Origin: Progne subis subis
Taxonomy: Eukaryota > Chordata > Aves > Passeriformes > Hirundinidae
Assembly (NCBI GenBank): GCA_022316685.1
Contig: JAKJHU010000024.1
Location: 7,634,501-7,698,500, forward strand
DNA length: 64,000 nt
Direction of reading: 5' to 3'
Below, piece after piece: positions 37,299-50,746 of this stretch (the first letter of the stretch is position 1; every line of letters begins with the position of its first letter). Position numbers and translations under genes: made by a program. The notes beneath the pieces are model-generated. The model was not told the DNA's origin, did no database searches, and worked only from the letters and a program-made list of their open reading frames with translations.

Positions 37299-37319
37299 GT
37301 TATCCAGGCCTTGGATAAC
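37299..37319. repeat. 8-bp inverted repeat with 5-base loop
   Basis: GTTATCCA, loop GGCCT, then TGGATAAC. It is a perfect small stem-loop in intron 2 without a T run or other terminator context. Confidence 0.7.
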
Positions 37320-38295
37320 CTCTTAAATTAGTCTGACTTTGTAATCTTGGAGCAAAAATAGTCTGTCCTAATGTGGCTTATATCAAAGGCTGGAACATAT
37401 TTATTTTACTTGCTGGCAAATTAGTGCAGTTGGGTACATGATGCATGCCTTAATAAAGTGTCTTAGAGGACAGCTGAAATGCATACCTGCTCTAGACCTT
37501 GACGGCCAAACCTTCAACAAGACAGGTCCTTCTGTGAAGGAATGGGAACATTTTTTAACTTGAACTTCCATTTTTCATGTTTTCCTTCCTGCATTACTAT
37601 TCAGCTGGAAAGAGGACAGAAGGGTGATACTGCCTATGGATCTACAGTGGCCAAAGGTTCTCATTCCAGCCTCTGGTGCAAATCATTCCTGCTGCTGAGG
37701 AAGCAGTGCAGCTGTGGCATCTGATACCAACCAGAATTTGCCCATGGAGCCATGTTCACTTTCCTTCAACCCCCCTAATATTTAGCATCATTGCCTGTGC
37801 TTGGCTTGTAGACACCTCTCTCCTTATGACAGTTTTATGGTTGTGGTCAGGCAGATGCAGACCCTGTAAGAATTAGATGTATTAAAAAATGTACCTATTG
37901 TCTATAATACTGAGGTTACTGGTTTATCTGCTATGTTAGGTCTTAGTGTTTTCTTCCAAAAGCTCTTCACTCTCTGGTTCTCAACTCTATTGTAATCCTA
38001 GTTGTTTTTTCTTTCTTTTTACGTACTTGTTCTTATAAGCAATCTTGCCTTGTTCAGTAAGACTGTGCACTTGCAAGTTCATGTACCTTCTGGATCTGTG
38101 CCCCCCAGATGTGGTGGTGATAGGTGCCATGTTAATAAGCGGAACAACAGGAAGAAACAGGCCTTGTCATGACATCTGCTTTTTTTTTAAATATGAACTT
38201 CCCCTGACCTTGAACACTGTGTATCCAAAAGTAATATATGATTCTTCAAAGCATAATAGAAAAATCTTCCACTGGAAGGTGAAGGACATGATCTT

Positions 38296-38309
38296 AAAAA
38301 AAAAAAAAA
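38296..38309 (+). repeat. Homopolymer (A)14
   Basis: A run of 14 A followed by TTAAAATTATT in intron 2. It is simple sequence only. Confidence 0.85.
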
Positions 38310-40640
38310 TTAAAATTATTACTGGGAGTTACACAAATTTCCTTCTATTTTAAACAGTGTTTGCCTGGATATTTCCTAGATGAAATTAGACTATAATTTT
38401 TATTTTTCTCCCAAAGTATTTGTAGCCAGAGGTGTGGAGTTTTCTGTTTGTTTCAATTGTGTTTAGAAGATGGAAACCAAGGGACAGAGTTTGGATCTTG
38501 AATTCTTAGGACTGGAGTAAAGCACAGGCTGATTGCAGCTTCTAAATGGATGAGGATTTCACACTCTACCTCCCTTTCCCTTCACTTCCTTCTCATAATC
38601 AGCTGACTGCTGCCTCCCTTGTAAAATCACCTTTTCCTATCCATTTATGGGCCGGGTGTTCAGACTTTTGAGGATGAGATGAACCAGCACTCGGAGCATT
38701 TGAAGATTTGCAGTCTCAGAGAGTTAGAGGAAGCAGAGGGCTGCTTCATGTGCTGTGCCAGGTCAGAAAGGCTGCAAGGGAATGCCCGTGCTCTTCAGGG
38801 AAGGCTAACGTGCTCTCAGTTCTGAGAAACCAGTGGCTGGCTATTAGAAGTGGAAATTGTTCTAGTTTTTTTATTCCTTCAGCACCCTGATGATGATTTG
38901 AAACACCTTAATGCCACACGTTTGTCTGATAGTAAATCAAGTGATGAATTCATAACTTCGTGTCAGTGAGCTCTGTGGCATAACTTTGAGATGCAGAAAT
39001 ATACATTAAAAAGTGTTAATTTTCATTTCACACAAAACGTAATACCTTTCAAGCAGTAAATTGTTTTAAGCGAGCACTTTAAATACAAAGACTGATTAAA
39101 ACTGGGAGGCTATACTAAATCATGTGTGCCCCCTGGCTTTGGTTTCTTCAGTATTCTCGTGCTGCATGATGATTTATTCCTTTGTAAATTCCGTTTTTAA
39201 TCTGGTCATCTGTCTGTCTTTCAGCAGCTGAATTGAGTAAAATCCTGTGCTATTTTGATGTGTTTTATGCATAAATAGGGTTTTTTTATCTTCCAAGCCC
39301 ACACAAAAATTCTGAAGAATTTAGAGAGTCAGGATACAGAGAAGGGTTATGTATTTTCAAAGAGGTAATTGTATCACAGACTTGGAATGGCTTGAACTGA
39401 GCAGACTTCATTTTTCCTGTATCAGCAAAGCTCTCAAGCTAAAAGCAGTTGAATTTCAGCAGAATTCTGCACAATTCTGCACCCATGTGGAGCAGTAGGA
39501 TGTGGGATTGTGAGTCCTGATTCAGCAGAACAGCTGCAGTGTATATTGAAGTGTTTGCTGAACCTGAGCATTTATCACTAAACATAACTATCTGTTTTTT
39601 TGATTAAAACTGACTCTGGGTGATGCCAAAGGAATCCTAAGAAATATGAAGTCCATAATGCAATACTGGAATTGCATAGGTGCAGACAAATGGCAGCATT
39701 ACTGAGGGTCTCTGGAGGGAAGTAGTCCACTGATGGAAAGTAGTTTTGAGGAAAATTTTATGGCACAGAATGGGGAATGGCATTAATCCTTGTCTTTGTA
39801 AGGAAACTTATTCAAGTTTGTTTTTTTTTTTTTAAAGAGAAACTTATCTTCAACAAGTTCTAAGCTTCACATAATAATTTTATAAATACTTTGCTAAAAA
39901 TAATTCTTTTGTTTTCTGAAGGGAATTGGGATTTGAGATTTTGCTTGTAGATCTTTTAATATCCTTTCTGTATTGCTGGACCCTTATTAACTCTTTCTTA
40001 GATTTTCCATCTGTCATTTGTCTTGTAAATAACATGAATCCTTGGCCCCTTTAATTAATAAAAAAGTAAAAAGGGAATATTTATTTAACAAAAGATTAGA
40101 CTTCATGTGCTGTAACATCCCACACCCAGCATTCCCAAATGTGATCCTGGGGTGTCTCAACAAGAAATGAAGCACCTGCTATGAGAAAATTGCTATTTTC
40201 ACATGAAAATTGTATTGAATTTCTGCAAAGCTTTCTTTTATAAGCTCCTTCCACTGAAATATGCTTGCATGATTCAATGCCCTTATTTTACTACTGGTGA
40301 TGTTATAATGTAAAGAAAATACAGGGACCAGATACGTGCCTTTTCAAGAAAGAGAAATAATTTCATCCTCTGTAGCTAATGACAAAAAGAACTGAAGTCC
40401 CTTAGGCTGTAAGTCATAGGAGAGATGAATTTGGAGTGAAAAAAATATATATATATTTAGCACAAAGACTGTACCATGTTTCATTACCTGTAGGCATTGA
40501 GTTGGATTCCTCTTTAGTGTAAACTTGTTTTAAGTCAATGGAATTTCACCAAGGATAAATTTTGACCTCAGGTGACAAAAGCAAAGGTTTTTAGTAACGC
40601 CATGAAGTGCAGCTGCTTTAATCACAATGTGCTTTTCTTC

Positions 40641-40670
40641 AGAAGTGTACTTTATAGAAGTGTACTTTAT
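40641..40670 (+). repeat. Perfect 15-bp tandem duplication
   Basis: Two exact copies of AGAAGTGTACTTTAT, head to tail, with the second followed by AAAAGATGG. Perfect identity suggests a recent duplication by slippage. Confidence 0.9.
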
Positions 40671-41048
40671 AAAAGATGGAACTATTGTTTTTTTTTTTGG
40701 CAGCTTCCACACTGTGAGACTTACTAATAGGCATTTAATGAAAAAGGGATTTTACCTGTCAGTGATGGAAATAACTAAATTGAAAATGTCATTACTCTCA
40801 TTGAAGTAGTGCAGCAAAGATGTAGCAAATAAAGGAAGTGGGGCTGGGCAATGGAAACAAATATAAGGGTAGTTACTGTTTTCTCTTCAGCAAAATGTTT
40901 GCTTTCATCTGAAGCAGGTTTGCTGGTTTGGTGGTGGGTTTTTCTATTGTTTTCTCTTTGAATTTTAAATTTATGTATTTTTCTTAACACTTGGAGTCAA
41001 GAGTGAGTGAAGAATTTATTTTTATGGTTATTTTCCCTCATTTTCCTC

Positions 41049-41063
41049 TTTTTTTTTTTTTTT
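41049..41063 (+). repeat. Homopolymer (T)15
   Basis: A run of 15 T followed by AATTTCCTAG in intron 2. The tract with the following TTTCCTAG superficially mimics a splice acceptor, but no coding exon follows. Confidence 0.85.
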
Positions 41064-44000
41064 AATTTCCTAGGTCACCAAATTTGCCTTGTGTCTGGAA
41101 AGGATGGTTGATACAATTTATTTTGGAATAAAAAATAAATAAAATTTTTCTTTGCTGTTAATTTTAATTTGAATGGAGCAGTAATATGTATGTCCTACTA
41201 GAGATGTTCCTCAAGTTATTTTGATTTTAGCTACTATGTCAAAATGAATTTTTTCCTTCACAAGAAGGAAATGCCTTTCATTAATGCATGTCCTTTCATT
41301 AATGTGTAAAAATCAGGGAGGGTGACTGGACACAGCATCACAATGCCTTGGTGATTCTTTAGGCTTCAGGAATTGTATGAAAGTGGATAAGGGTGAAAAG
41401 ATGATTTGAAAATGTAACTATTGCTGAAGTAGCTTAGCCTAGTCCAGTTTGCAAATTTGGAGTTTCATCATGGAAATCTGTAGAAGATTAAGAACTTTAG
41501 AAGCAGTAGTCACACATTTTATATATTGGTGTGTGTTTAGCCCAAATGGGCAATTTGATTACTCCTGGGAAACGTCTGCTCTGTAGCATAAAAGCTCCCT
41601 GTGCCTCAGGGCGCTTCTGGACAGGTGCTGCTGTGTCTGAGGACTACGGTGGAGTCTTCTCCTGCCCATGGAGTGATGTGCACTCCTCACAGGCCAAGGC
41701 ACAGCAGCCCTGTGTGACCTGATGGTGTATGTCCATCCTCTGTGGTGACTGGATGTGAATGCCTGTGTCTGAAGGACCTTGGAGAGGGTGGAGCGCGTTA
41801 TGGGCTGTCAGAGCAGTTCCTTCCAGCTGTGGCCCAGCTGTGAGCAGGGACTCCTGAAGGAGAGCACAGGGATGCTGGACCAGCAGCTGGACCTGTTCTT
41901 GTGGCGTCCCTGTGCCCCGATGGCCATAGCTGTGTTAATGCATAGGGCTAATCTAAGAGCCTCTGCTTTTGACTGAAACATGAAAGGCTTGTATCTGGAT
42001 TTGTGACTTTCTCTGTGATCTCCCCATGAGTCATTTCATCTCTCGATCTTGGTCACTTGATACGTAAAACAGATGTGTTCAATCCTGGCATCTTCCATGC
42101 AAGACTGAAGAGCCAAGGTAATGGCTTTAAAGTCACATGGATCACCTTGTTGCTAACTGCTGTTGTCTCGGTAATTCTTCAAAACCTCCCCCTGTCCTTT
42201 TTGGAGGTATGTAAAATGACTGTCAAACTTTGTGCCTGTTTTGCTTGTTTTTAGACTCATGGATGCTGAACTGAAGAAGTTTGTTGTGATCTCGAATAAG
42301 GAACAAGGTGGTTGATATTTTGGCAAGTCATAGATAAATTATGATGTTCTGAGAAGTGTCTTAACTCATGGAGTTACTAATTTTATTCTACCTGCTATCC
42401 TTAATTTAAAAAAAAAAACCCTACTATATTTGCAGGAAGTAGAATCAGTCATAGCAAAACAAGGAAGTGGGAAATATGAGACTGTACTAAAAGTGATTTT
42501 CAGGTGAAATGTGACTCTTTTCTTGCATCATTGGGAGACAACTTAAACCAGCATGTAGAACTGCATTAAATCCCATACATGGTTTGAGCAACATGATACA
42601 AGTTAATGTGTGGCTTCAGTTTCCTGCATTAGGGTACACTTTGACTTTGGAGATGATTTGTTAAACTATATAATTGTAAAAGTTGCCAGATTCCTGTATT
42701 TTCTGCTTTGAAATGTTAGGTCAGTCTGGCAAAATTTTCTTTTCTAGCGCTAATGAGTTCAAAGCAGTAATTAATTTTTCTGTGGGATATTTTCACCTTC
42801 AAGCTGAAAAAGTAATAGGTATTTGAGTAAATTGGCAAGCGAACTCTTCAGAGATTACTTTGGAAATTATCTGTCTCAGTTGCTTTTTGGAACTAGGCCA
42901 GTAGTTATTTTTCTTGCTAAAATAGTGCTCATGGCCATATTGTTCGCTGATTTAATTTTCATTCTCCCAGTGCTAATGTTTGATCTCTGTGATCACATTT
43001 ACCATCAGAGATGGAAGAGAGCTCAAGTATGCATCGTAGGAAGGTCTCTGAGGTTTTGCTGAAGATTACAACTGTCTTAATTGTAATACTTGACAAATGC
43101 TTCTATAGTGCCTCCTGTTAAAAGGCCAGTTACCTGACTTTAGTAATGGTTTCTTTACCAAGGAAAAAAAGTAACCGAAATGTCAGAATAAGGAATGCTT
43201 CATTCTAGTAACAGAAAAATAAAAGCAAACCTGAAAAAAGATCTGGTTTGTTACTTGTGTTCTCTTGAAATCTTTTTTCCTTTTTGACATTAGCACAGCT
43301 AGGGGATTTTTCAGCAATTTCATGCCCTAGATAAAATAATGTTTAAGACTTTGTGATGGTTGATTTTGAATAAAACAATTAAAAAAAATAAAATTCCTTA
43401 ATTCATGGTCCCTGATATGTTTACTGGATCTCAAAAGTATTTTTTGCAGCAAGAAGCCTATAAGTCAGCTCTTATATATACTAGTCTGAATTTCAACTTT
43501 ATTGATATGATTCAGGAGAAAATAATTCTAACACAACAGTTTTGAGCATTGAACTGCTTAATGGTGGTGTTAAAATCTTCTTGTATGTGGAGAAAACCAA
43601 ACCAGCCTATTTCTCTGTTTTCAACATTACTCAAACACTATGTAAAAGATTAATCAAAAATATTGTCTGAAGTATTTCAAGTAAAAGTTGCTAACAAAGA
43701 ATTTTCCTGCCATGAGGAGTCCTGGAATGTATCTTCCCTCTTTCTCCAGAGAAATAATAATGCACTTGAGATGGTTTTATAGGTCAAGCATTCATGTAAC
43801 CATCTATGATTTGACAAGATTGCTTAAAGTAAAAGTGGAGCAAAATCAGGATTTACTGGGGAGGATTTTTGAGCAATGAATCAGTGCTTTTCTGGCCTAG
43901 TGGAGTGAAGTAATTTAATTGGAGCAATCAGCATTTTTGGTACCAGCTGACTGAATTAATTAAGTTGATTCATTTCTGATACCTGTCTTGTCATCTTGTT

Positions 44001-46381
44001 GCAGTTACTTTCCTTAAATTTTTGGAGGCAACCAGCCTGTTTACTGGTTATCCCTGTGCTCCCTGGTGGCATCTCTTGCTGGAATGCTTTTTTGAGGATT
44101 CAGTTTGCTGCTTGATGGGCTACAAGTGCTGCAAACAGAATGGGTTCATATTGAATGGATCCATAACTTTCTGCAGACTCACTGTGTCTTTTTCCCTTTA
44201 ATCCCATTCTAAACCAGTCAGCAGGTGTCTGATCCTGATACAGTTGTGTAGCATTATGTCTCTAGGAGGATTTAATGGCAGAAATTTGAAAATGGTGCAG
44301 CGCAGGTCTTCCTTCTTAATGAGTTTAATCCTAGGGTTCATGTCCTGAAGTGATTACAAAACTTGTGTTCTGGTCTGAAGTCTTTTGGCCTTCCTTCTCC
44401 ATTGGTGACACATGGGTTTGTTTGCTTTTTCCTCAAAGCTGCTCCTTGTTAGGTTCTCTGTGCTATTTTGTTAACTAGGCCATGGCTGGTGGAGTTGGAG
44501 GGAGATTTACTGTGAACCTGCTGTGCAAGCGCTGTTGTGCCAGTGAAGGGAAATCATGCTGCTGCTCACTTTTGGTGGTACTCTGCAATGAGTGTGATGC
44601 TCTCTGCTCCCCTCTTTACTGGGGGCTTTGTTCTCCCTCCTGTGTTTGATATCTCACTGTATTTGTTTGTATCCAAAGTGTGTATTAGGATGGTTTTTTT
44701 TAGTTAGGATGATCTCATTGCTAATGAGTATTTGATGCCTTTGTAATGCTTCTAATATACACATAGAACAGCTGGAGGAGACTTTTTAAACAAGCATCTT
44801 TGTAATATCCTGGATGATCTCAAAGAACATTTAAATACAACACTGCAGTTACTTTGGAAGCTTTGGAGATAAACATTTTTTTTGTACGATGGCTGAACAG
44901 TGTGTAGTGGGTGACATGTGGGGTCTCTCTGCATTTACAGTGAGTAAAAACTGCAGTAAACTGTCCAAGGGGATTAGCTGGGCTGTTAAAGTTTTATAGT
45001 AAACACAATTAAAGAATCAGTAGAGAGTACACTTCTGTGCTGTATTTCTGAATCTGCTCAATTTGTTCCTGTATACTTGTTATCCAGAGAAAAGGTTGTT
45101 TGTCCTCAGAGAGAATTTGGTTCTTTTCCAGCCAATCTCGTGGCACTGGTGGTAGGGCTGTGTGTAGTGGGACAGGCAAACTGCTCTGCCTGGACTCTGA
45201 TCGTGAGTCAGGTCTGTGCTGTCCTCGGGGTGGAGAGTGGAGGTGTTTCTTACTCAGTAGCTTGTATCCAATTAGAAGATGTTGATACCACACTTCAGCT
45301 GGTCAGTAGGGAGTGGTGTCTTTTCTAAAGCAGGGTACACTCCAGCTTATGCTTCTCCACTAACTTGCCTTGCAGTGTAATGTTAAGCCTGCCTTTGCAT
45401 TGTATGGCCAGTAAATTATCACAGATCTCATGAGGTATTAGTGAAAGAATGGGTATTAACTCCCATTCAGTGAATTTAAACCACTGGTCACTGATGGGAA
45501 GAAGAAGTTTCACCCAGGCTTCTGTGGGCTTACCTGAGAGCCTTTGAAGTCCTAGAAGTGGCTGGTTTTGTTTGAATCATCATGATTGCTAGAGCAAATA
45601 AGGGACCCTTGAAAGTGTCTGGCAGGGGTTGTGGAGCCTCCCTTTTTGCAGGAACTCATGTTTGTACTAGGTCAAAAATGAATTTCCTCTTACAGAAGTA
45701 GAATATCGAAGCATTGTTTAAGTATTTTGAGTAACTTGATCTGTGGTTCACCTGCTGGCACAGTCGGACATAACCACAAAGTAAAACAGCCTGTCAGAAT
45801 TGGAATATACAGCAACAAAACCGTTTGATTTACTGGTACAGCTATATGTCCTTACCCAAAAGTACATGAAAAAGCTGACAGAAGCACTATTTTTTGTACA
45901 TATAACTTATGTAACTCTACCCATAACAAGGCTTTGTCAACTAGTTTCCTACAGTGATATGCAATACATTACAAAAAGGAAATGTGCCACTGCACAATGT
46001 AGTGTTGAAACTTGGATACTTTTCCTGTGAAGATTGCTCTATAACTGAGAGGCAACAGTCCTCCTCTGGACTCTGAGCTGGAACCCTTCACAGTCAGTGT
46101 GTTATGCCTACAATGTAAGCAAGGGGAAGCCTGAAACATTTGATCTTATTAAAATCTACCCAATCATATAGTTTAACTGGGCCCTGCATTAGTTTCTTTG
46201 CTTTTTTTGTTTGTATTAAGATGCCACTTAACATCTAATTTTTTCAGTCCCTAGCTCTTGTTTTTTCCCCAAAATCAAAACCTGATATTAACTCCTAATT
46301 GCAAATATGCTGAAATGGGTTGCTTACATGGTATTTTCATCTATTAAAAATAATTGTAGTAATTAAAAAGAAATAAAAAAA

Positions 46382-46394
46382 GGGGGGTGGGGGG
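46382..46394 (+). repeat. G-rich tract GGGGGG-T-GGGGGG
   Basis: Two runs of six G separated by one T, directly after an A-rich stretch. Each run can be split into two G-triplets, so an intramolecular quadruplex is possible but not certain. Confidence 0.85.
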
Positions 46395-49300
46395 CATGTA
46401 AGATACATAGCAGTGGCCACTTTCAGGCTGTTAAAAGTTCCAACAAACCAGTTGAATTGTCACCACTAAGTGCTGACTCAATGATAGCTTTAATGTGTAC
46501 TTTAAATGTTTAGCAGGAAGAGAGATTACTCATTCCCCCACCTTTCTGGGGGACTATTTGAAAGCTTGCAAATCGTGTGTGAGGCCCCTCAGACTGCTGA
46601 CTGCACTGCAAAGTTATTTTGCATCTAGTAAGTTCCAGGATATTGTGGCTGTTTTCTGAGCAACACTATCCTTTACTGGTTGTATGTGAAAACAAATATT
46701 GCTGTTCTAGGTGTTGCCAAGTGACTTTGCAAGTCTCACTGAAAGGTTTCTCACTTGTTACCCCATATGCTGAGCTGGGGTACTGGTTGTTCTTTTTGTT
46801 GGAAGCAAAAAGCCATCCTGCTCACTGAGGTCTCTGCTTCCAGCTGAGTCAGGAGGAAAGGGAACTTATGTGATCCTGCACTTTTACATTTAGTTAGCAT
46901 TCTGTACCTGCATTTTTTTTCCCTGAAGTCTTGTTTGTTTGCTTGTTGAAGAAGGAGCGATAGGTGTTTTCCTGTACTGGAAAAGACACGGAATTACACT
47001 CCATCACCGACTGCTGGATCCCCCTGCCATTTGTAGTGTCGAGTGTAGTGCTTCCTGCGTGCAAGCCCTTAAATGGGAGTTGAACCTTTGCCATACAGAG
47101 AGATGGATTTCTACACCTGTGGGGTCTCTGAAAGGGAAGTACTTTAGATGTGTGTGTGAACATTTTATATTTTTGTGAAACCTGAATTGGCTTTGAGGTT
47201 CCCTGAGACTTTTTTTCCATGCGGCAATGATATATGCCTTATAAAGGTTGTGTTAGCATTGGGCACAAATTACTTATTTCCTGAGTTAAAACTCCTTTCC
47301 CCAACTACACCAACTTCCCTTAAAAAAAAAATAATAAAAGATTATTTGAGGAGAAGAGCCATTGTGATTTCATATGGAGGCCATCTCAGTTCTCCTTTCA
47401 TATCTGCTGCTCGCCTGGGAATATACACTGTACTCATGTCCAGAGCTTGAATTGTTTTCAGCTTCTTATTAGTTTTGAAAATGCATTTAGCAGTTAACCG
47501 CCAGTGTGCAGTGTTCCTTCTGGTTACAGCTAACAAGCAGCTGGGCAGTGCATTAAGAGAACGTGGAACTGGTTAACTCTTGTAGAACCACATCTCTGTG
47601 TTTCTTCAGTTGCCCTTGTAGAGCTATAAAGGGGGAAATCCTGGAGGATAACACAATGGGCATGTGCTTAATAAGGGAAGAAGTGAGCAAAAAGAAGTCA
47701 AGGAGGAGAAAATATTTTGGTATTTTGGCAGGGAAGAAGGGCTCTAGTGAGTGAAGTGTCAGTGGTTGCCCAGATAGCAGGGAGATGAGTGAGTGGTGGC
47801 ACTCACCTCAGGGGGAATGAAAAGAGATACATTAGTGAGTGATTCATATCAGAGCTCTGCTGTTGCAGATGGCCCTTTGAGAGATGTCTCCTAAGTGAGC
47901 AATTTTACTTTTTCATTGAGAATGATTTCGGTTTGGTGTGGTGTTTGTTTTTATTTCTGGTGGAACCTCACGTTAGTGTTTTGTTTTACAGCTGAATATG
48001 TATCCCTTTATGTTACTTTAACAGTTTTGAAAATCTTGTTACTGGACTTGTTCTGTCAAAATTTACGTTTTAAATAGTCGAACTAATGCCTGTCTGCTGA
48101 TGGGCCTTTCTCTTTTCAGTGAGGATGAGGCGCAAGTATAGGATATATACGGCCGAATCTTCTTACATGTGGCTGCCATCTGTGTGAGCTAAATTACTGC
48201 CTATGAATCAGGAGTACAATATGCAGGCTCTGCTCTGAGTAAAGATCTGCTCCCAACTTGTTTAGAGTCATCCTTTCTCACTCTCCATTTAGTCCTTTCT
48301 CTGGTACATCTCCCATGGACCTCATCTGGATTCTTGTCTGATTAAGGACTGAGAGCTTTACCCTGTGAGATAATAAAACCCCAACATCCCTGTAAGAATC
48401 TACAGATTTCAATGGGAGTTGAAGGCAGTGTGTGCTGTTAAGTCTTCAGCATGTATGCTGGGTTTAAGGTAATGATTTCAGGACTTGGCTGTGTTACAGT
48501 GTACATACTGGCCATAACTTGATTAAGCTGTGAGTATATTACTGTGATTTCTGTCCTCCATGGAAAGGGAAACACATAGTCTCTCTGTGGATTTTGTGGC
48601 TTATTTAGAATGAATTTTCATTTTCTAAATGTGTATATTGAGATGTTTCTTACCAGAAAATTTCAGTTTATTGGTGCTCATACTTTTTTAGGAGCTGTTT
48701 TCCTAAAAGCAGGGGTCCAAGAGCAGATTGCTTAGGGAAGTAGAGGCCATGAAATTATAATATCTGGGAAGGGTCATAACTTTGACTCTTACTGCACGCA
48801 GCCTTCCAAAATGATTAACTGTTTCCTTAAAAGATTCCAGTATCTCCGTGTTTTTGTTAGGAACAAAGAAACACAATGCTAATTATCACATCCAGGAAGA
48901 AAACACATTACTGGATTAGACCATATAATGAGATAATGAGCACAGTTGAATAGTGACCTTCAGCTCTTTGTATGGGTAATGCTCTTTAGACTTTATTTTA
49001 ATAGAGTGTATTACCCAAATGCAAAGTTTAAAAAGAAAGAAATCCCGTAGCATTTCCCAGTTTAGAAGGGGGAACGAAATATTGAAATGCTCACATAATC
49101 CCCAAATTACCTTTTAATTAAAAACTGGGTAAGTGTAAAATGCATGTGAACTTGCAAATCATTTCTGATGTAAGAAAAAATGGTTCTTTAATGTTTTATG
49201 TTGTAGTGCTTATAGGTTTCTTTTGGAATGCTGTTGTACCTAGGCACAAGAAGGGGCCTGATATTCAATTTTAGGTTGAAAGAATAACCCCTAAAAGACG

Positions 49301-50149
49301 AAAGTTTCTTGATTTGAAGGCTGCAGCATAGCTACAGGATGTCTACCAAGAAAGTCACTTTGTATTGAAAAGCTCACCACAAACACAGGTAGTATTTAAT
49401 TACAGCAAAATTTCAAAATTATATTGTCACCTAAAAGTCTAGGTAGTTTTCTGGTGGTGATGCTCTTTCAGTCTTTCTAATGAAGACCAATACTCCTGTT
49501 TTTATAAACTTTTTTGGTGCATATACTTCTTTTTCCCCCTGCACCTATAATTGGCTCCATACAAGGCTTGCAGGGCTGGGTGTCACTGTGATTGCACTCT
49601 TGGTAGTATCTGATGAACAGATAACACTTGTGTGTTTACAAGCATGATGTGTTTTGTCTTCCTGCAACACGGACTTCTGCTGTGCTGACTTAGTGACACA
49701 CCTAGTGACAGATGGGAATAGTCAAGCTTGTATGCTCTGTGAGTCAGACAGTACAGATTGCAAAGGCCCAAGTGATGCAGCCACAAAGAGGTTATAGTGA
49801 AAAGAAGTATGAAACAATGACTAATAAAAGTGTTCTTGTACACCCTGATGCATATTTAAGATAGTGGGGTGAACCAGTAATTCTGCGGTCACTTTTCCTA
49901 TAGACACTGAAGGAAGAAAGATGGGATTTGACTGAGAAAAGAAATGGGAAGCTGTGAAAAGGAGTAGAAGGCACAGGCTGTGAAGAAGAGGGAGGAAATA
50001 ACGTAATTTCTGGCATCCAATCTGTTGTCAAATTCATGGTTACCACAGGTATATGGCAGAGGGCAGGAAGGAGGAGGCATAAGGACTTCCTCTGTGCCTG
50101 TAAGTGCCTTTGGCTGGCTTCAGCTGGGAGAGTCTCCCAGCCTGTGTGG

Positions 50150-50746
50150 AAAGGACTGGAGGGATGCAGTGCCTGGACAAGAGCACCCTAAGCCACTTGA
50201 CTGATGGCATTGAGCTGTGTGGTGTGGCTGACACGCTGGAGGGAAGGGGTGCCATCCTGAGGGGATGGAGATGTCAGCAAGTCCAGAGGAGGCCACGTAG
50301 TCGATAAGGGGACTAGAGCACCTTCCCTCTGAAGGAAAGCTGAGAAAGTTGGGACTATTCAGCCTGGAGAAGAGAAGGTTGCATGGAGGCCTTGAGAGTA
50401 TCTGAAGGGGGCCTACAAGAAAGTCAGAGACTTCATTAGAAAGACTTCATTCAGGGACTCTTCATTCAGGAAGCATAGTGACAGAACAAGAAGTAATGGG
50501 CTCAAACTGAAAGAGGAGAAGTTTAGATTGGATATATGGAAGATATTCTTTACTGTGTGGGTGGTGAGGCACTGGCACAGGTTGCCCAGAGAAGCTGTGG
50601 GTGCCTCATCCCTGGCAGTTTTTAAGACCTGGTTGGATGGGGCTCTAAGCAACCTGGAGTAGTGGGAGATGTCTCTGCCTGTGCCAGGAGCATTGGAACT
50701 TTAGGTCCCTTCCAACTGAAATCATTCTATCATTCTGTGATTCCAA
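50150..50746 (+). mobile_element. CR1 non-LTR retrotransposon, 5'-truncated with internal deletion
   Basis: This is the clearest mobile element in the window. Its 5' part translates as LDKSTLSHLTDGIELCGVAD then TLEGRGAI, which matches the reverse-transcriptase region of CR1 ORF2 ('...DDTELCGVVDTLEGRDAI...' in related copies). After about 50,280 the sequence jumps to the distal 3' region: 'gtccagaggaggccacg', 'ctagagcacct', 'cagcctggagaagagaagg', 'ctgaagggggcctacaa', 'gaggcactggcacaggttgc' and 'agaagctgtgggtgcc' appear in the normal CR1 order. Several hundred bases between the two parts are missing. The element ends in ATTCTATCATTCTGTGATTC, the diagnostic CR1 terminal repeats. Frameshifts and stops make it inactive. 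The 5' end is approximate. Confidence 0.9.

Noticed and set aside
41040..41100. T-rich tract ending TTTCCTAG as a splice acceptor in intron 2
   Set aside because: The following sequence has early stops in every frame, no good donor and no similarity to betaglycan.
46894..47220. 108-codon frame on the - strand that reads smoothly
   Set aside because: It has no domain or family resemblance and overlaps equally open frames on the other strand; it is likely non-coding or an unrecognised repeat.
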